From positions 5,919,501 through 5,983,500 of the forward strand of contig NZ_CP065410.1 in assembly GCF_020544405.1 (NCBI RefSeq): DNA of 64,000 nt. Reading direction: 5' to 3'. Each line of letters opens with the position of its first letter. Position 1 is the stretch's first letter. A program made the position numbers and the translations under genes. The notes under the pieces are model-generated. The model searched no databases. It was not told the DNA's origin and was given only the letters and a program-made list of their open reading frames with translations. Positions 16,053 to 27,237 of the stretch are shown here, piece after piece. The DNA is from Pseudomonas sp. IAC-BECa141 (GTDB taxonomy: Bacteria; Pseudomonadota; Gammaproteobacteria; Pseudomonadales; Pseudomonadaceae).

Positions 16053-17518
16053 CAATCTATTCCTAACTGATTCCAGATGGCATCGATCCGTTGGGTGACG
16101 GCATCATCCTTGACGATGACGCGGCCCCACTCGCGAGTGGTTTCGCCCGGCCACTTGTGGGTGGCATCCAGGCCCATCTTCGAGCCGAGCCCCGACACTG
16201 GCGAGGCAAAGTCGAGGTAGTCGATCGGCGTGTTGTCGATCATCACCGTGTCGCGCTTGGGGTCCATGCGCGTGGTGATGGCCCAGATCACGTCGTTCCA
16301 GTCACGCGCGTTGATGTCGTCGTCGGTGACGATAACGAACTTGGTGTACATGAACTGTCGCAAAAACGACCAGACACCCAGCATCACGCGCTTGGCATGG
16401 CCCGGATACGCCTTCTTCATCGTCACCACGGCCATGCGGTACGAGCAGCCTTCCGGCGGCAGGTAGAAGTCGGTGATCTCCGGGAACTGCTTCTGCAGGA
16501 TCGGCACGAACACTTCGTTCAACGCCACGCCGAGAATCGCCGGCTCATCCGGCGGACGGCCGGTGTAGGTGCTGTGGTAGATCGGTTTGATCCGGTGGGT
16601 GATGCGCTCGACGGTGAACACCGGGAAGCTGTCGACTTCGTTGTAGTAACCGGTGTGGTCGCCGTACGGGCCTTCATCGGCCATTTCGCCCGGATGGATC
16701 ACGCCTTCGAGGATGATTTCAGCGGTGGCCGGCACTTGCAGGTCGTTGCCACGGCACTTCACCAGTTCTGTGCGGCTGTCGCGCAGCAGACCGGCGAAGG
16801 CGTATTCGGAGAGGCTGTCCGGCACCGGGGTGACCGCGCCGAGAATGGTCGCAGGATCCGCACCGAGGGCCACGGACACCGGGAACGGCTGACCCGGATG
16901 CTTCTCGCACCACTCGCGGAAATCCAGCGCGCCACCCCGGTGGCTGAGCCAGCGCATGATGACCTTGTTGCGGTCAATCACTTGCTGACGGTAGATGCCG
17001 AGGTTCTGCCGATCCTTGTTCGGGCCCTTGGTGACGGTCAGGCCCCAGGTAATCAGCGGTGCCACGTCGCCCGGCCAGCAGGTCTGCACCGGCAACATCG
17101 CCAGATCGACGTCGTCGCCTTCGATGACCACTTCCTGGCACGGCGCGTCTTTGACGACTTTCGGCGCCATCGCAATGATCTTGCGGAAGATCGGCAGCTT
17201 CGACCACGCATCCTTCAAGCCCTTCGGCGGCTCCGGCTCCTTGAGGAACGCCAGTAGCTTGCCGATTTCGCGCAGCTCGCTGACCGACTCGGCGCCCATG
17301 CCCATCGCGACCCGCTCGGGAGTGCCGAACAGGTTGCCGAGCACCGGAATGTCATGGCCGGTCGGTTTCTCGAACAGCAGCGCCGGGCCCTTGGCCCGCA
17401 GCGTGCGGTCGCACACCTCGGTCATCTCCAGCACCGGCGAGACGGGAATCTGGATGCGTTTCAACTCTCCGCGCTGCTCAAGCTGCTGCACGAAATCCCG
17501 AAGATCCTTGAATTTCAT
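16052..17518 (-). CDS. ubiD: 3-octaprenyl-4-hydroxybenzoate decarboxylase UbiD
   Basis: 488 aa from ATG 17518 ([20 protein letters not shown]), the usual family start and length; an in-frame upstream ATG would add six residues. Prenyl-FMN-dependent decarboxylase of ubiquinone synthesis. Conserved segments include [20 protein letters not shown] (about 173-192) and the acidic catalytic stretch [20 protein letters not shown] (about 270-289) carrying the E/D residues. The partner UbiX gene is not in the window. Confidence 0.95.
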   Translation of the reverse strand: MKFKDLRDFVQQLEQRGELKRIQIPVSPVLEMTEVCDRTLRAKGPALLFEKPTGHDIPVLGNLFGTPERVAMGMGAESVSELREIGKLLAFLKEPEPPKGLKDAWSKLPIFRKIIAMAPKVVKDAPCQEVVIEGDDVDLAMLPVQTCWPGDVAPLITWGLTVTKGPNKDRQNLGIYRQQVIDRNKVIMRWLSHRGGALDFREWCEKHPGQPFPVSVALGADPATILGAVTPVPDSLSEYAFAGLLRDSRTELVKCRGNDLQVPATAEIILEGVIHPGEMADEGPYGDHTGYYNEVDSFPVFTVERITHRIKPIYHSTYTGRPPDEPAILGVALNEVFVPILQKQFPEITDFYLPPEGCSYRMAVVTMKKAYPGHAKRVMLGVWSFLRQFMYTKFVIVTDDDINARDWNDVIWAITTRMDPKRDTVMIDNTPIDYLDFASPVSGLGSKMGLDATHKWPGETTREWGRVIVKDDAVTQRIDAIWNQLGID

Positions 17519-17598
17519 TGACGATGGCACCCTCAAAATAGGCGTACATCCTACCTGCTCTGACGGGCAAACAGCAGCCCGTCAGCATCAGGCCTCGC

Positions 17599-19554
17599 TC
17601 AATTGTGGCTCGTACCCAGCAGCAGAGGCGCAAACAGCGGGCTCAGCCGGGAGCTCCCCGCGTCCGAAAGATGATCCTCATCCTTGTACTGCGAATGACC
17701 GTTGACCTCGATGCTGCAGACGCCGTTGGCGCACATCAGCGGCGTTGGATCGATCACGTGCACACCCGGATCAGCGGCGCTCATTGAGTCGAACAGGCTG
17801 CTGAGGAAATGCTGGCGCGCCAGATGTTCCTCAAGCGGACGACCCAGCCCTTCGGCTGACCTTCCGATCCGCGCCAGGCTGGTCAAGCGGTTGACGATGC
17901 CTTTGCGTTGCAGCGGCACCTCCTTGAACAGCCAGACTTGCGCCCCCGTCGCTCTCAATGCGGCAACTCGCGCTTTCAGCGCTGCGGCCATGCGTTGCTC
18001 GGCCTGGACGGTATCGTCTTGCGAATTGAGCAGCACCTTCTTGTCGCCGTCTTCGCGGCCATACACGTAAAGGCTCCAGTTGGACGCCAGCACCACATCC
18101 TTGATGCCGAGACTGCGCACGCGTTCCATGGTCCGTTCGTTGAAATCCTTGCAGCGCTGACGCGGGTCGTCGCTGAGAATCGGCGGGCACGCGCTCATGC
18201 TGTACAGCCAAACCGGACGCCCCTCGCGACGGGCATTATTCTCGATAGCCGGCAGCAAGGCGGCGGCGTGGCTATCGCCCCAGAACAATTGAGTGGCCGG
18301 AACATCCCCACTGCCACCCACCAGACAGGCCTTGTCCAGCTCTTTATCCTGAGTCACCAGCATGCATTTCATCTGCCCCGCATGCCACTCACGGGACTGT
18401 GCATACTCCAGCGCTTTACCGGTCAGACGTTGAGGGACGCCACCGGCGGAACGGATCGCCGACCCCGTCGCCACAAGTGCAACGATGGCCGCCAGACTGC
18501 CTGCCAGCACTGCATTACGCGAGGCGAGCAAGCGTTTTTCGCGAAACGGCAGCTCGATATAGCGCAGACTCAGCCAGGCCAGACCCAGCGCCAAGGCTAT
18601 CCAGCCGATTGCTTCAACAGGCTGAATGCCATCGATGGAAATCGCGTTGGCATAGACAAACACAGGCCAATGCCAAAGATAGAGCGAATACGAAAGCAAG
18701 CCGACCCAGACCAACGGCCGCAGACTCAAGAGCCGCCCGGTGAGGCTCGCACCTTGCGCGCCCGACCAGATCAACGCCGTCGTCCCCAGTACCGGCAACA
18801 AGGCTGCCCAGCCCGGGAACACGGTGGACTTGTCAAAAGTGAACACCGCAACCAGTACTGCCACCAGACCGGCCAGCCCCACAGCCTGATACAACCAGGG
18901 ACGCACCGCCTGTTTCGGCGCCGGCATGACCGCGAGCATCGCGCCGCAGAGCAACTCCCAGGCCCGGGTAGGCAGCGAGAAGAAGGTGAATTCCGGCTTG
19001 TGGTCGATGTTGGCGATGTTCAAGCCGAACGATACCAGCAACACGGCGAACAGCATCCAGCGCCAATGGCGGAAATAGCGGATCAGCACCGCCATCAACA
19101 GCGGAAAGAAGATGTAGTACTGTTCTTCTACCGCCAGCGACCAGGTGTGCAGCAGCGGCTTCAGATCCGAGGCTGGCTGAAAGTAGCCGTCCTCTCGCAT
19201 GAACAGAATGTTGGAGATGAAAAGCGACTGATAGCGCACTGTTCGCCCGAGTTCGGCGAAGTCCTTGGCCGTCAGCAGCAACCAGCCCAATGCCAGCGTC
19301 ACCAGCATGACCACACTCAGGGCAGGAATGATGCGGCGGGCACGGCGTGCCCAGAAATCAATGAAGCTGAAGCGCTGAGAGCTGATTTCGCGGAACAGGA
19401 TCGTTGTGATCAGGAAGCCGGAAATGACGAAAAAAACGTCAACCCCGACAAAGCCGCCACTGAATGTACTGAATCCGAAATGAAACAGTACGACCGGAAT
19501 AACCGCCAGAGCTCGTAATCCGTCGATATCACGGCGATTGCCAAACGTGTGCAT
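17599..19554 (-). CDS. OafA/YrhL-type acyltransferase with C-terminal SGNH domain
   Basis: 651 aa from ATG 19554. N-terminal acyltransferase-3 domain starting NRRDIDGLRALAVIPVVLFH (catalytic H-type motif) with about ten membrane segments to residue 360, one further helix near 370, then a periplasmic SGNH hydrolase-like domain with LFWGDSHAAALLPAIE and the DEDHLSDAGS catalytic Asp-His block near the end. Such fusions O-acetylate surface polysaccharide or O-antigen. Lies between ubiD and rho, the position of a putative O-antigen acetylase I recall in P. aeruginosa. A longer in-frame start at 19620 is unlikely because it would precede the membrane domain with a polar stretch. Confidence 0.87.
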   Translation of the reverse strand: MHTFGNRRDIDGLRALAVIPVVLFHFGFSTFSGGFVGVDVFFVISGFLITTILFREISSQRFSFIDFWARRARRIIPALSVVMLVTLALGWLLLTAKDFAELGRTVRYQSLFISNILFMREDGYFQPASDLKPLLHTWSLAVEEQYYIFFPLLMAVLIRYFRHWRWMLFAVLLVSFGLNIANIDHKPEFTFFSLPTRAWELLCGAMLAVMPAPKQAVRPWLYQAVGLAGLVAVLVAVFTFDKSTVFPGWAALLPVLGTTALIWSGAQGASLTGRLLSLRPLVWVGLLSYSLYLWHWPVFVYANAISIDGIQPVEAIGWIALALGLAWLSLRYIELPFREKRLLASRNAVLAGSLAAIVALVATGSAIRSAGGVPQRLTGKALEYAQSREWHAGQMKCMLVTQDKELDKACLVGGSGDVPATQLFWGDSHAAALLPAIENNARREGRPVWLYSMSACPPILSDDPRQRCKDFNERTMERVRSLGIKDVVLASNWSLYVYGREDGDKKVLLNSQDDTVQAEQRMAAALKARVAALRATGAQVWLFKEVPLQRKGIVNRLTSLARIGRSAEGLGRPLEEHLARQHFLSSLFDSMSAADPGVHVIDPTPLMCANGVCSIEVNGHSQYKDEDHLSDAGSSRLSPLFAPLLLGTSHN

Positions 19555-19640
19555 GATCTTTCTCGTTCTGGATACAGAGTCCTTGGAAAGCGCGAAAGTT
19601 ATCAGCCACGTACATTTCAATCCAGATACAAATAATCCGT

Positions 19641-19670
19641 TGCAAAAAAAGCGCCCTTATAGGGCGCTTT
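19641..19670 (-). terminator. Terminator of rho
   Basis: 10-bp stem AAAGCGCCCT (19648-19657) with 19661-19670, loop of 3, and on the minus strand a T run complementing 19644-19650. It lies 18 bases after the rho stop. Confidence 0.85.
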
Positions 19671-19687
19671 ATTCAAACAACAGCGAA

Positions 19688-20947
<1,260 letters not shown>

Positions 20948-21145
20948 ATAGGAATGACGTAATCATTTATGGAGGGGGGAAATTAAGCTTTTGGCTTAAT
21001 GAGGCCGCGCCGCGGAGAAGGCGACAGGATCGCGTACTTATTCGAAAAGGAGTGCGTCGGCGACGGCTAGCAGGGGGCAGTGGAGAAACCAGTGCGGGGC
21101 CGAATGTATCACCTGAGTTTCGGAGCGTCTAGCCCTGAATACGCA
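20948..21145. other. rho leader / promoter region
   Basis: About 200 bases between the trxA terminator and rho, without a supportable gene. It holds AGCTTTTGGCTTAATGAGGC near 20987 and a G+C-rich stretch further upstream. Autoregulated leaders are usual for rho; nothing more specific is visible. Confidence 0.4.
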
Positions 21146-21172
21146 AAAAGCCCCGCAAATTGCGGGGCTTTT
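21146..21172 (-). terminator. Terminator of trxA
   Basis: 12-bp stem AAAAGCCCCGCA (21146-21157) with 21161-21172 and a 3-base loop, A/T-flanked on both sides. It lies 24 bases after the trxA stop and separates trxA from rho. Confidence 0.88.
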
Positions 21173-21196
21173 CAAGGACAGTCTTTACCGCAACGC

Positions 21197-21529
21197 TTAG
21201 ATGTTGGCGTCGAGGAAAGCTTTCAGCTGAGACTTCGACAGCGCGCCGACCTTGGTCGCTTCCACGTTGCCGTTCTTGAACAGCATCAGGGTTGGAATAC
21301 CACGCACGCCGTGCTTGGCAGGGGTTCCCTGGTTTTCGTCGATGTTCAGTTTGGCAATGGTCAGCTTGCCTTCGTATTCCTCTGCAATCTCGTCCAGAAC
21401 CGGAGCGATCATTTTGCAAGGGCCGCACCATTCAGCCCAGTAGTCGACCAGGACAGCGCCTTCGGCCTTGAGTACGTCGGCTTCGAAGCTAGCGTCGCTA
21501 ACGTGTTTGATCAGATCGCTGCTGCTCAT
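21197..21529 (-). CDS. trxA: Thioredoxin 1
   Basis: 110 aa cytoplasmic disulfide reductant. Active site WAEWCGPCK near residues 31-39, cis-proline loop GIPTLMLF near 77, normal length and no signal peptide. Monocistronic between its own terminator and a 120-base upstream region. The trxA-rho order is conserved in gammaproteobacteria. Confidence 0.98.
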   Translation of the reverse strand: MSSSDLIKHVSDASFEADVLKAEGAVLVDYWAEWCGPCKMIAPVLDEIAEEYEGKLTIAKLNIDENQGTPAKHGVRGIPTLMLFKNGNVEATKVGALSKSQLKAFLDANI

Positions 21530-21649
21530 GGAATTCTCCAGGTTGTAAGCAAAAAAACGTGGCCCATCATAGCCGCCCTTCCCTTGTTCAGGAAGCCGCA
21601 GATGATTGAGTCTTGCTATGGCACCCGATGAGTTTGGGTATAGCTCAAG

Positions 21650-22357
21650 TCACGCGCTGGCGGGGGCAATGAAGGAAATTCCGGTGCGCAGGGCCGCGTT
21701 GCGCACGTGTTCCTGCATGGCTTTCTGCGCGGCGGCAGAGGCCCGGCGAGCCAGGGCGCGAAGGATCTTGCGGTGTTCCTGCCAGGTTTCCATGGCCCGC
21801 TCGGCGCGGATGAACGGTAGTTTCTGGCTCTCCAGAAAGATGTCGGCACTGGCGGTAAGGATGCTCAGCATCGCCTGATTGCCGCTGGCCAGCAGGATCC
21901 GCCGGTGAAATTCGAAATCCAGTTTCGCCGCCGCCTCGAAGTCGCCGGCGCGCAGCTGCTCGCGCATGGCCGCGACGTTGTCTTCCAGTTCGTCCAGATC
22001 AAACGTGCTCAGCGTCACCGCCGCCAGACCGGCCGCAAACCCTTCCAGCGCATAGCGCAATTGAAAGATTTCCAGCGGCGAAGCCTGGGCTGCAAACGGC
22101 CACGCCGGCGCGCCCTCGCCGCGCGGCAATTCCACCGGCGCCTGCACGAACACGCCTTTGCCCGGCTGGATGCTGACCACGCCCAGCGCACTCAAGGACG
22201 ACAACGCCTCACGCAGCGACGCGCGACTGACACCCAACTGAACCGCCAGATCCCGTTGCGAGGGCAGCGCATCGCCGGGGCCGAAGCCCTGCTCGGTGAT
22301 TAGTTTGCGGATCGCTTGCAGCGCCACTTCGGGTACGGCGCGGGAGATCGAGTTCAT
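21650..22357 (-). CDS. FadR-family GntR transcriptional regulator
   Basis: 235 aa from ATG 22357. Winged-helix domain at about 5-70 with LPSQRDLAVQLGVSRASLREALSSL, then the all-helical FCD/FadR C-terminal ligand domain (QLRYALEGFAAGLAAVTL, LDFEFHRRILLASGN with conserved metal-site residues). Divergent from an amino acid ABC importer 257 bases away, which it most likely controls. Effector unknown. Confidence 0.88.
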   Translation of the reverse strand: MNSISRAVPEVALQAIRKLITEQGFGPGDALPSQRDLAVQLGVSRASLREALSSLSALGVVSIQPGKGVFVQAPVELPRGEGAPAWPFAAQASPLEIFQLRYALEGFAAGLAAVTLSTFDLDELEDNVAAMREQLRAGDFEAAAKLDFEFHRRILLASGNQAMLSILTASADIFLESQKLPFIRAERAMETWQEHRKILRALARRASAAAQKAMQEHVRNAALRTGISFIAPASA

Positions 22358-22486
22358 GGTTTTCCAGACGAACCAGGCCAAGGTGCGGCCAGTTGTAAAG
22401 CTATTCGAGGCATCAGGCAAGTCGTGCCCCAGCGGGGTTCGACAGGGCGCGTCGATGCGCTATCGCAGTGCGAAACCCGATCCGAC

Positions 22487-22497
22487 TGTTCAGACCA
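22487..22497. promoter_or_regulatory. Candidate FadR-family operator
   Basis: TGTTCAGACCA at 22487-22497 matches the FadR-family palindrome TGGTCNGACCA with one mismatch, and is embedded in a wider TGTTC/GAACA dyad ending at 22510. It lies in the divergent region between regulator and importer genes. Assignment is inference from family sites. Confidence 0.4.
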
Positions 22498-22613
22498 GTA
22501 AGACCGAACAAACCCGCTAAACCCGTGGCTTTGCGGGGCCGAACCTCTGTCTTGGCACGGCCCATGCTCTGTCCGATCGCACATTTCACTTCCCGCCGAT
22601 CCGGAGATTGTCC

Positions 22614-23399
22614 ATGACGAAGCGTTACAGCGCCCTCCTCGCCGCCCTGTTTGCCGGTCTGATGCTGAGCCAGGCCCCCGCCCATGCCGACGGTCTGGAT
22701 GACGTGGTCAAGCGCGGCACCTTGAAAGTCGCCGTGCCTCAGGACTTCCCGCCGTTCGGTTCGGTCGGCCCGGACATGAAGCCGCGCGGCCTCGATATCG
22801 ACACTGCGAAACTGCTGGCCGAGCAGCTCAAGGTCAAACTCGAACTGACCCCGGTCAACAGCACTAACCGCATTCCATTCCTGACCACCGGCAAGGTTGA
22901 CCTGGTGATTTCCAGCCTCGGCAAAAACCCCGAGCGCGAGAAGGTCATCGATTTTTCCCGCGCCTATGCGCCGTTCTACCTCGCCGTGTTCGGTCCGCCG
23001 GACGCAGCCGTCAACACTCTCGACGACCTGAAGGGCAAGACCATCAGCGTCACCCGTGGCGCCATCGAAGACATCGAGCTGACCAAGGTCGCTCCCGAAG
23101 GCGTGACCATCAAACGCTTCGAAGACAACAACTCGACCATCGCCGCCTACCTCGCAGGGCAAGTCGACCTGATCGCCAGCGGCAACGTGGTGATGGTCGC
23201 GATCAGCGAAAAGAACCCGAAACGCGTTCCCGCGCTGAAAGTGAAACTCAAGGATTCGCCGGTCTACGTCGGCGTGAACAAGAACGAGCCGGCGCTGCTG
23301 GGCAAGGTCAACGAGATCCTGGCCACTGCCAAGGCTGACGGCGCGCTGGAAAAGAATGCGCAGACCTGGCTCAAAGAGCCGCTGCCGGCCGACCTCTGA
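22614..23399 (+). CDS. Polar amino acid ABC importer, substrate-binding protein
   Basis: 261 aa. Cleavable signal peptide ending QAPAHA before DGLDDVVKRG (cut near residue 25), then a solute-binding family 3 domain: TLKVAVPQDFPPFGSVGPDM, GLDIDTAKLLAEQL, and the typical INDS-like IDFSRAYAPFYLAVFG. ATG 22614 with a CCGGAG ribosome site is chosen over a TTG six bases earlier. First gene of a four-gene importer. The bound ligand cannot be read from sequence. Confidence 0.9.
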   Translation: MTKRYSALLAALFAGLMLSQAPAHADGLDDVVKRGTLKVAVPQDFPPFGSVGPDMKPRGLDIDTAKLLAEQLKVKLELTPVNSTNRIPFLTTGKVDLVISSLGKNPEREKVIDFSRAYAPFYLAVFGPPDAAVNTLDDLKGKTISVTRGAIEDIELTKVAPEGVTIKRFEDNNSTIAAYLAGQVDLIASGNVVMVAISEKNPKRVPALKVKLKDSPVYVGVNKNEPALLGKVNEILATAKADGALEKNAQTWLKEPLPADL

Positions 23400-23420
23400 C
23401 CGGCGCCGCGGGAGACTTTA

Positions 23421-24101
23421 ATGGCCTATCAGTTCGATTTCTTGCCGGTGGTGGAAAACACCGACCTGCTCCTGCGCGGGGCGTTGTTTACCCTTGAGCT
23501 GACGGCCATCGGCGCGCTGCTCGGGGTTGGCGTGGGCATCGTCGGAGCGCTGGTGCGGGCGTGGAAGATCCGTCCGTTCTCGGCGATCTTCGGCGTGTAC
23601 GTGGAGCTGATCCGTAACACGCCGTTTCTGGTGCAGCTGTTCTTCATTTTTTTTGGCCTGCCGTCCCTCGGCGTGCAGATTTCCGAGTGGCAGGCGGCGG
23701 TGCTGGCGATGGTGATCAACCTCGGTGCCTATTCGACCGAGATCATCCGCGCCGGCATCCAGGCAATTCCGCGCGGGCAGCTGGAAGCCGCGGCGGCATT
23801 GGCGATGAGCCGCTTCGAAGCGTTCCGTCACGTGGTGCTGCTGCCGGCGCTGGGCAAGGTCTGGCCGGCGCTGAGCAGCCAGATCATCATCGTCATGCTC
23901 GGTTCGGCGGTGTGTTCGCAGATTGCCACCGAGGAGTTGAGCTTCGCCGCCAACTTCATTCAGTCGCGCAACTTCCGCGCCTTTGAAACCTACGCCCTCA
24001 CCACCCTCATTTATCTGTGCATGGCGCTGTTGATCCGTCAGTTGCTGAACTGGCTCGGCCGGCGCTACCTGTCCAAAAGCAGCGCAAGGAGCAGCCAATG
24101 A
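23421..24101 (+). CDS. Polar amino acid ABC importer, permease 1
   Basis: 226 aa HisM/GlnP-type permease with five membrane segments. N-terminal family motif LLRGALFTLELTAIGALLGV, and the ATPase-contacting EAA loop AGIQAIPRGQLEAAAALAMS near 113-132. Overlaps the second permease gene by 4 bases (ATGA). Confidence 0.92.
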   Translation: MAYQFDFLPVVENTDLLLRGALFTLELTAIGALLGVGVGIVGALVRAWKIRPFSAIFGVYVELIRNTPFLVQLFFIFFGLPSLGVQISEWQAAVLAMVINLGAYSTEIIRAGIQAIPRGQLEAAAALAMSRFEAFRHVVLLPALGKVWPALSSQIIIVMLGSAVCSQIATEELSFAANFIQSRNFRAFETYALTTLIYLCMALLIRQLLNWLGRRYLSKSSARSSQ

Positions 24102-24748
24102 GCGACTTCACGTTCTGGGACATCCTGCGCAACCTGCTCACCGGCCTGCAATGGACGCTGGCGTTGTCGCTGGTGGCGTTCATCGGCGGCGGGGTCGTCG
24201 GGTTGCTGATCCTGATCATGCGCATCTCGAAAAACCCGCTGCCCAGCAGCATCGCCCGCACCTGGATCGAACTGTTCCAGGGCACGCCGCTGTTGATGCA
24301 GCTGTTTCTGGTGTTCTTCGGCGTGGCACTGGCCGGCGTCGAGATTTCGCCGTGGATGGCGGCGGCGATTGCCCTGACGCTGTTCACCAGCGCCTATCTG
24401 GCGGAGATCTGGCGCGGCTGCGTCGAGGCGATTCCCAACGGTCAGTGGGAAGCGTCGTCGAGCCTGGCGCTCAATCCGCTGGAGCAACTGCGCTACGTGA
24501 TCCTGCCGCAGGCGCTGCGCATCGCCGTGGCGCCGACCGTGGGCTTCTCGGTGCAAGTGGTCAAGGGCACCGCCGTGACCTCAATCATCGGCTTCACCGA
24601 ACTGACCAAGACCGGCGGCATGCTCGCCAACGCCACCTTCGAACCGTTCATGGTCTACGGCCTCGTCGCCCTGGGCTACTTCCTGCTCTGCTACCCCTTG
24701 TCCCTCAGTGCGCGCTACCTGGAAAGGAGACTGCATGCCTCTGCTTAG
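24098..24748 (+). CDS. Polar amino acid ABC importer, permease 2
   Basis: 216 aa, paralogue of the preceding permease: LLTGLQWTLALSLVAFIGGG, FQGTPLLMQLFLVFFG, and the EAA loop GCVEAIPNGQWEASSSLALN. The ATG at 24098 overlaps the previous stop; the 3' end overlaps the ATPase gene by 14 bases. Forms the membrane heterodimer. Confidence 0.92.
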   Translation: MSDFTFWDILRNLLTGLQWTLALSLVAFIGGGVVGLLILIMRISKNPLPSSIARTWIELFQGTPLLMQLFLVFFGVALAGVEISPWMAAAIALTLFTSAYLAEIWRGCVEAIPNGQWEASSSLALNPLEQLRYVILPQALRIAVAPTVGFSVQVVKGTAVTSIIGFTELTKTGGMLANATFEPFMVYGLVALGYFLLCYPLSLSARYLERRLHASA

Positions 24749-25472
24749 AATTTCCGCTCTGCATAAATACTACGGCGATCACCACGTGCTCAAAGGCATC
24801 GACCTGACCGTCGAGGAAGGCCAGGTGGTGGCGATCATCGGTCGCAGCGGCTCGGGCAAATCCACCCTGCTGCGCACCCTCAATGGCCTGGAATCGATCA
24901 ACGACGGCGTGATCGAAGTCGACGGCGAATACCTCGACGCTGCCCGCGCCGACCTGCGCAGTCTGCGGCAGAAAGTCGGCATGGTGTTTCAGCAGTTCAA
25001 CCTGTTCCCGCACCTGACGGTGGGCGAGAACGTGATGCTCGCGCCGCAAGTGGTGCAGAAAGTGCCCAAGGCCAAGGCGCAAGAACTCGCGCGGCGGATG
25101 CTGGAACGTGTGGGTCTGGGCGAGAAGTTCGATGCCTTCCCGGAGCGTCTCTCCGGCGGCCAGCAACAGCGCGTGGCGATTGCCCGGGCACTGGCGATGT
25201 CGCCGAAGGTGCTGCTGTGCGACGAGATCACCTCGGCGCTGGACCCGGAGCTGGTCAACGAGGTGCTCAGCGTGGTCCGCCAGCTCGCCAAGGAAGGCAT
25301 GACGCTGATCATGGTCACCCACGAAATGCGCTTCGCCCGGGAGGTCGGGGACAAACTGGTGTTCATGCATCAGGGCAAGGTGCACGAGGTGGGCGATCCG
25401 AAGGTGCTGTTTGCCGATCCGCAGACGCCGGAACTGGCGAATTTCATTGGCACTGTGGAAGCAACTGCCTGA
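24735..25472 (+). CDS. Polar amino acid ABC importer, ATP-binding protein
   Basis: 245 aa. Walker A GRSGSGKST at 36-44, signature LSGGQQQRVAIARALA, Walker B VLLCDEITSALDPE, H-loop TLIMVTHEMRFA. Start at ATG 24735, preceded by a GGAAAGGAG ribosome site inside the permease gene. Last gene of the importer; followed by a REP-type repeat. Confidence 0.94.
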   Translation: MPLLRISALHKYYGDHHVLKGIDLTVEEGQVVAIIGRSGSGKSTLLRTLNGLESINDGVIEVDGEYLDAARADLRSLRQKVGMVFQQFNLFPHLTVGENVMLAPQVVQKVPKAKAQELARRMLERVGLGEKFDAFPERLSGGQQQRVAIARALAMSPKVLLCDEITSALDPELVNEVLSVVRQLAKEGMTLIMVTHEMRFAREVGDKLVFMHQGKVHEVGDPKVLFADPQTPELANFIGTVEATA

Positions 25473-25487
25473 AACGGCCTGCTACCC

Positions 25488-25594
25488 GATCATTCCCACG
25501 CTTTGCGTGGGAATGCAGCCCGGGACGCTCCGCGTCCCAAAAGCGGACGCAGAGCGTCCATTGAGGCATTCCCACGCAGAGCGTGGGAACGATC
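25488..25594. repeat. Composite palindromic repeat, copy 1
   Basis: Ends are inverted repeats: GATCATTCCCACGC at the left and GCGTGGGAACGATC at the right, each followed inward by a smaller hairpin (CCACGCTTTGCGTGG and CCACGCAGAGCGTGG). Between them lie GGACGCTCCGCGTCC and related arms. It closely matches the element at 33423-33545. REPIN-like or small non-autonomous element; no transposase nearby. Confidence 0.75.
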
Positions 25595-25718
25595 AGCGTC
25601 ATTGACCGCGCAGCGGTCACTGACTTTATGCGCTGAATCAAGGGTTTGAACCCTGCGCGTTGGCGGCAGCGTTTGATCGTGGCACGATGGCGGGGTTATC
25701 GACCGAGACCCCCTGACC

Positions 25719-27221
25719 ATGCCCCAATCCCAAGCCAAGAATCTGTCCCTGATCGCCGCGATCGACCTGGGCTCCAACAGCTTCCATATGGTCGTGGCCA
25801 AGGCCCAGAACGGTGAAATCCGCATTCTCGAGCGGCTCGGAGAAAAGGTTCAACTGGCCGCCGGCATCAACGATGAGCGTCAGCTCAACGAAGAGTCCAT
25901 GCAGCGCGGGCTCGACTGCCTCAAGCGCTTTGCCCAACTGATCAACGGCATGCCACTGGGCGCCGTGCGGATCGTTGGCACCAACGCCCTGCGTGAGGCG
26001 CGCAACCGTGGCGAATTCATCCGCCGCGCCGAAGAAATCCTCGGCCATCCGGTGGAAGTCATCTCCGGTCGTGAAGAGGCGCGCCTGATCTACCTGGGCG
26101 TGTCCCACACCCTCGCCGACACACCGGGCAAGCGTCTGGTCGCCGACATCGGCGGCGGCAGCACCGAATTCATCATTGGCCAGCGTTTCGAACCGCTACT
26201 GCGCGAAAGCCTGCAAATGGGCTGCGTGAGCTTCACCCAGCGCTATTTCAAGGACGGCAAGATCACCCCGGCCCGCTACGCCCAGGCTTACACGGCGGCG
26301 CGCCTGGAAATCATGAGCATCGAACACGCCCTGCACCGCCTGACCTGGGATGAGGCCATCGGCTCCTCGGGCACCATCCGCGCCATCGGCCTCGCGCTAA
26401 AGGCCGGCGGCCATGGCACCGGCGAAGTGAACGCCGAAGGCCTGGCGTGGCTCAAGCGTCGCCTGTTCAAGCTTGGCGATGTCGACAAGATCGATTTCGA
26501 AGGCATCAAGCCTGACCGCCGCGCGATCTTCCCGGCGGGCCTGGCGATTCTCGAGGCGATCTTCGATGCTCTTGAACTGCAACGCATGGATCACTGCGAA
26601 GGCGCACTGCGTGAAGGCGTGCTGTACGACCTGCTGGGCCGCCATCACCACGAAGACGTGCGCGAACGCACCCTGACCTCGCTGATGGAGCGCTACCACG
26701 TCGATCTGGAACAGGCTGCGCGGGTCGAGCGCAAAGCCCTGCACGCCTTCGATCAAGTGGCCGTGGATTGGGAGCTGGACGACGGCATCTGGCGCGAACT
26801 GCTGGGCTGGGCGGCGAAAGTGCACGAAGTCGGGCTCGACATCGCTCACTATCACTACCACAAGCACGGTGCCTACCTGATCGAGCACTCGGACCTCGCC
26901 GGCTTCTCCCGCGAAGACCAGCAAATGCTCGCCCTGCTGGTGCGCGGCCACCGCCGCAACATCCCCAAGGACAAGTTTGCCGAGTTCGGCGACGACGGCG
27001 ACAAGCTGATCCGTCTGTGCGTTCTACTGCGTTTCGCCATCCTGTTCCACCACATTCGTGGCACCCAGGCGATGCCGCAAGTAGCGCTGCATGCCAACGG
27101 CAACCACCTCGACGTGGAATTCCCGGAAAACTGGCTGGATGAAAACCAGCTGACCCAGGCCGATTTCGGGCTTGAAGCCGAATGGCTGACGCGGGTGGGG
27201 ATTGTTCTGACCGTTCACTGA
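25719..27221 (+). CDS. ppx: Exopolyphosphatase
   Basis: 500 aa Ppx/GppA family. ASKHA-type first domain with [16 protein letters not shown] (13-28) and the phosphate-binding DIGGGSTEF (near 140), then an HD-like helical domain ([25 protein letters not shown]). Releases phosphate from polyphosphate ends. Convergent with ppk, sharing a terminator, so synthesis and degradation are neighbours but separately transcribed. Confidence 0.95.
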   Translation: MPQSQAKNLSLIAAIDLGSNSFHMVVAKAQNGEIRILERLGEKVQLAAGINDERQLNEESMQRGLDCLKRFAQLINGMPLGAVRIVGTNALREARNRGEFIRRAEEILGHPVEVISGREEARLIYLGVSHTLADTPGKRLVADIGGGSTEFIIGQRFEPLLRESLQMGCVSFTQRYFKDGKITPARYAQAYTAARLEIMSIEHALHRLTWDEAIGSSGTIRAIGLALKAGGHGTGEVNAEGLAWLKRRLFKLGDVDKIDFEGIKPDRRAIFPAGLAILEAIFDALELQRMDHCEGALREGVLYDLLGRHHHEDVRERTLTSLMERYHVDLEQAARVERKALHAFDQVAVDWELDDGIWRELLGWAAKVHEVGLDIAHYHYHKHGAYLIEHSDLAGFSREDQQMLALLVRGHRRNIPKDKFAEFGDDGDKLIRLCVLLRFAILFHHIRGTQAMPQVALHANGNHLDVEFPENWLDENQLTQADFGLEAEWLTRVGIVLTVH

Positions 27222-27237
27222 GTGACAAGTCAGGCGC

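Noticed and set aside
17908..19518. 536-aa open frame antisense to the acyltransferase
   Set aside because: Shadow frame of a well-supported membrane protein gene.
20948..21145. Possible riboswitch in the rho leader
   Set aside because: No conserved riboswitch core recognised; autoregulation by Rho itself is the simpler explanation.
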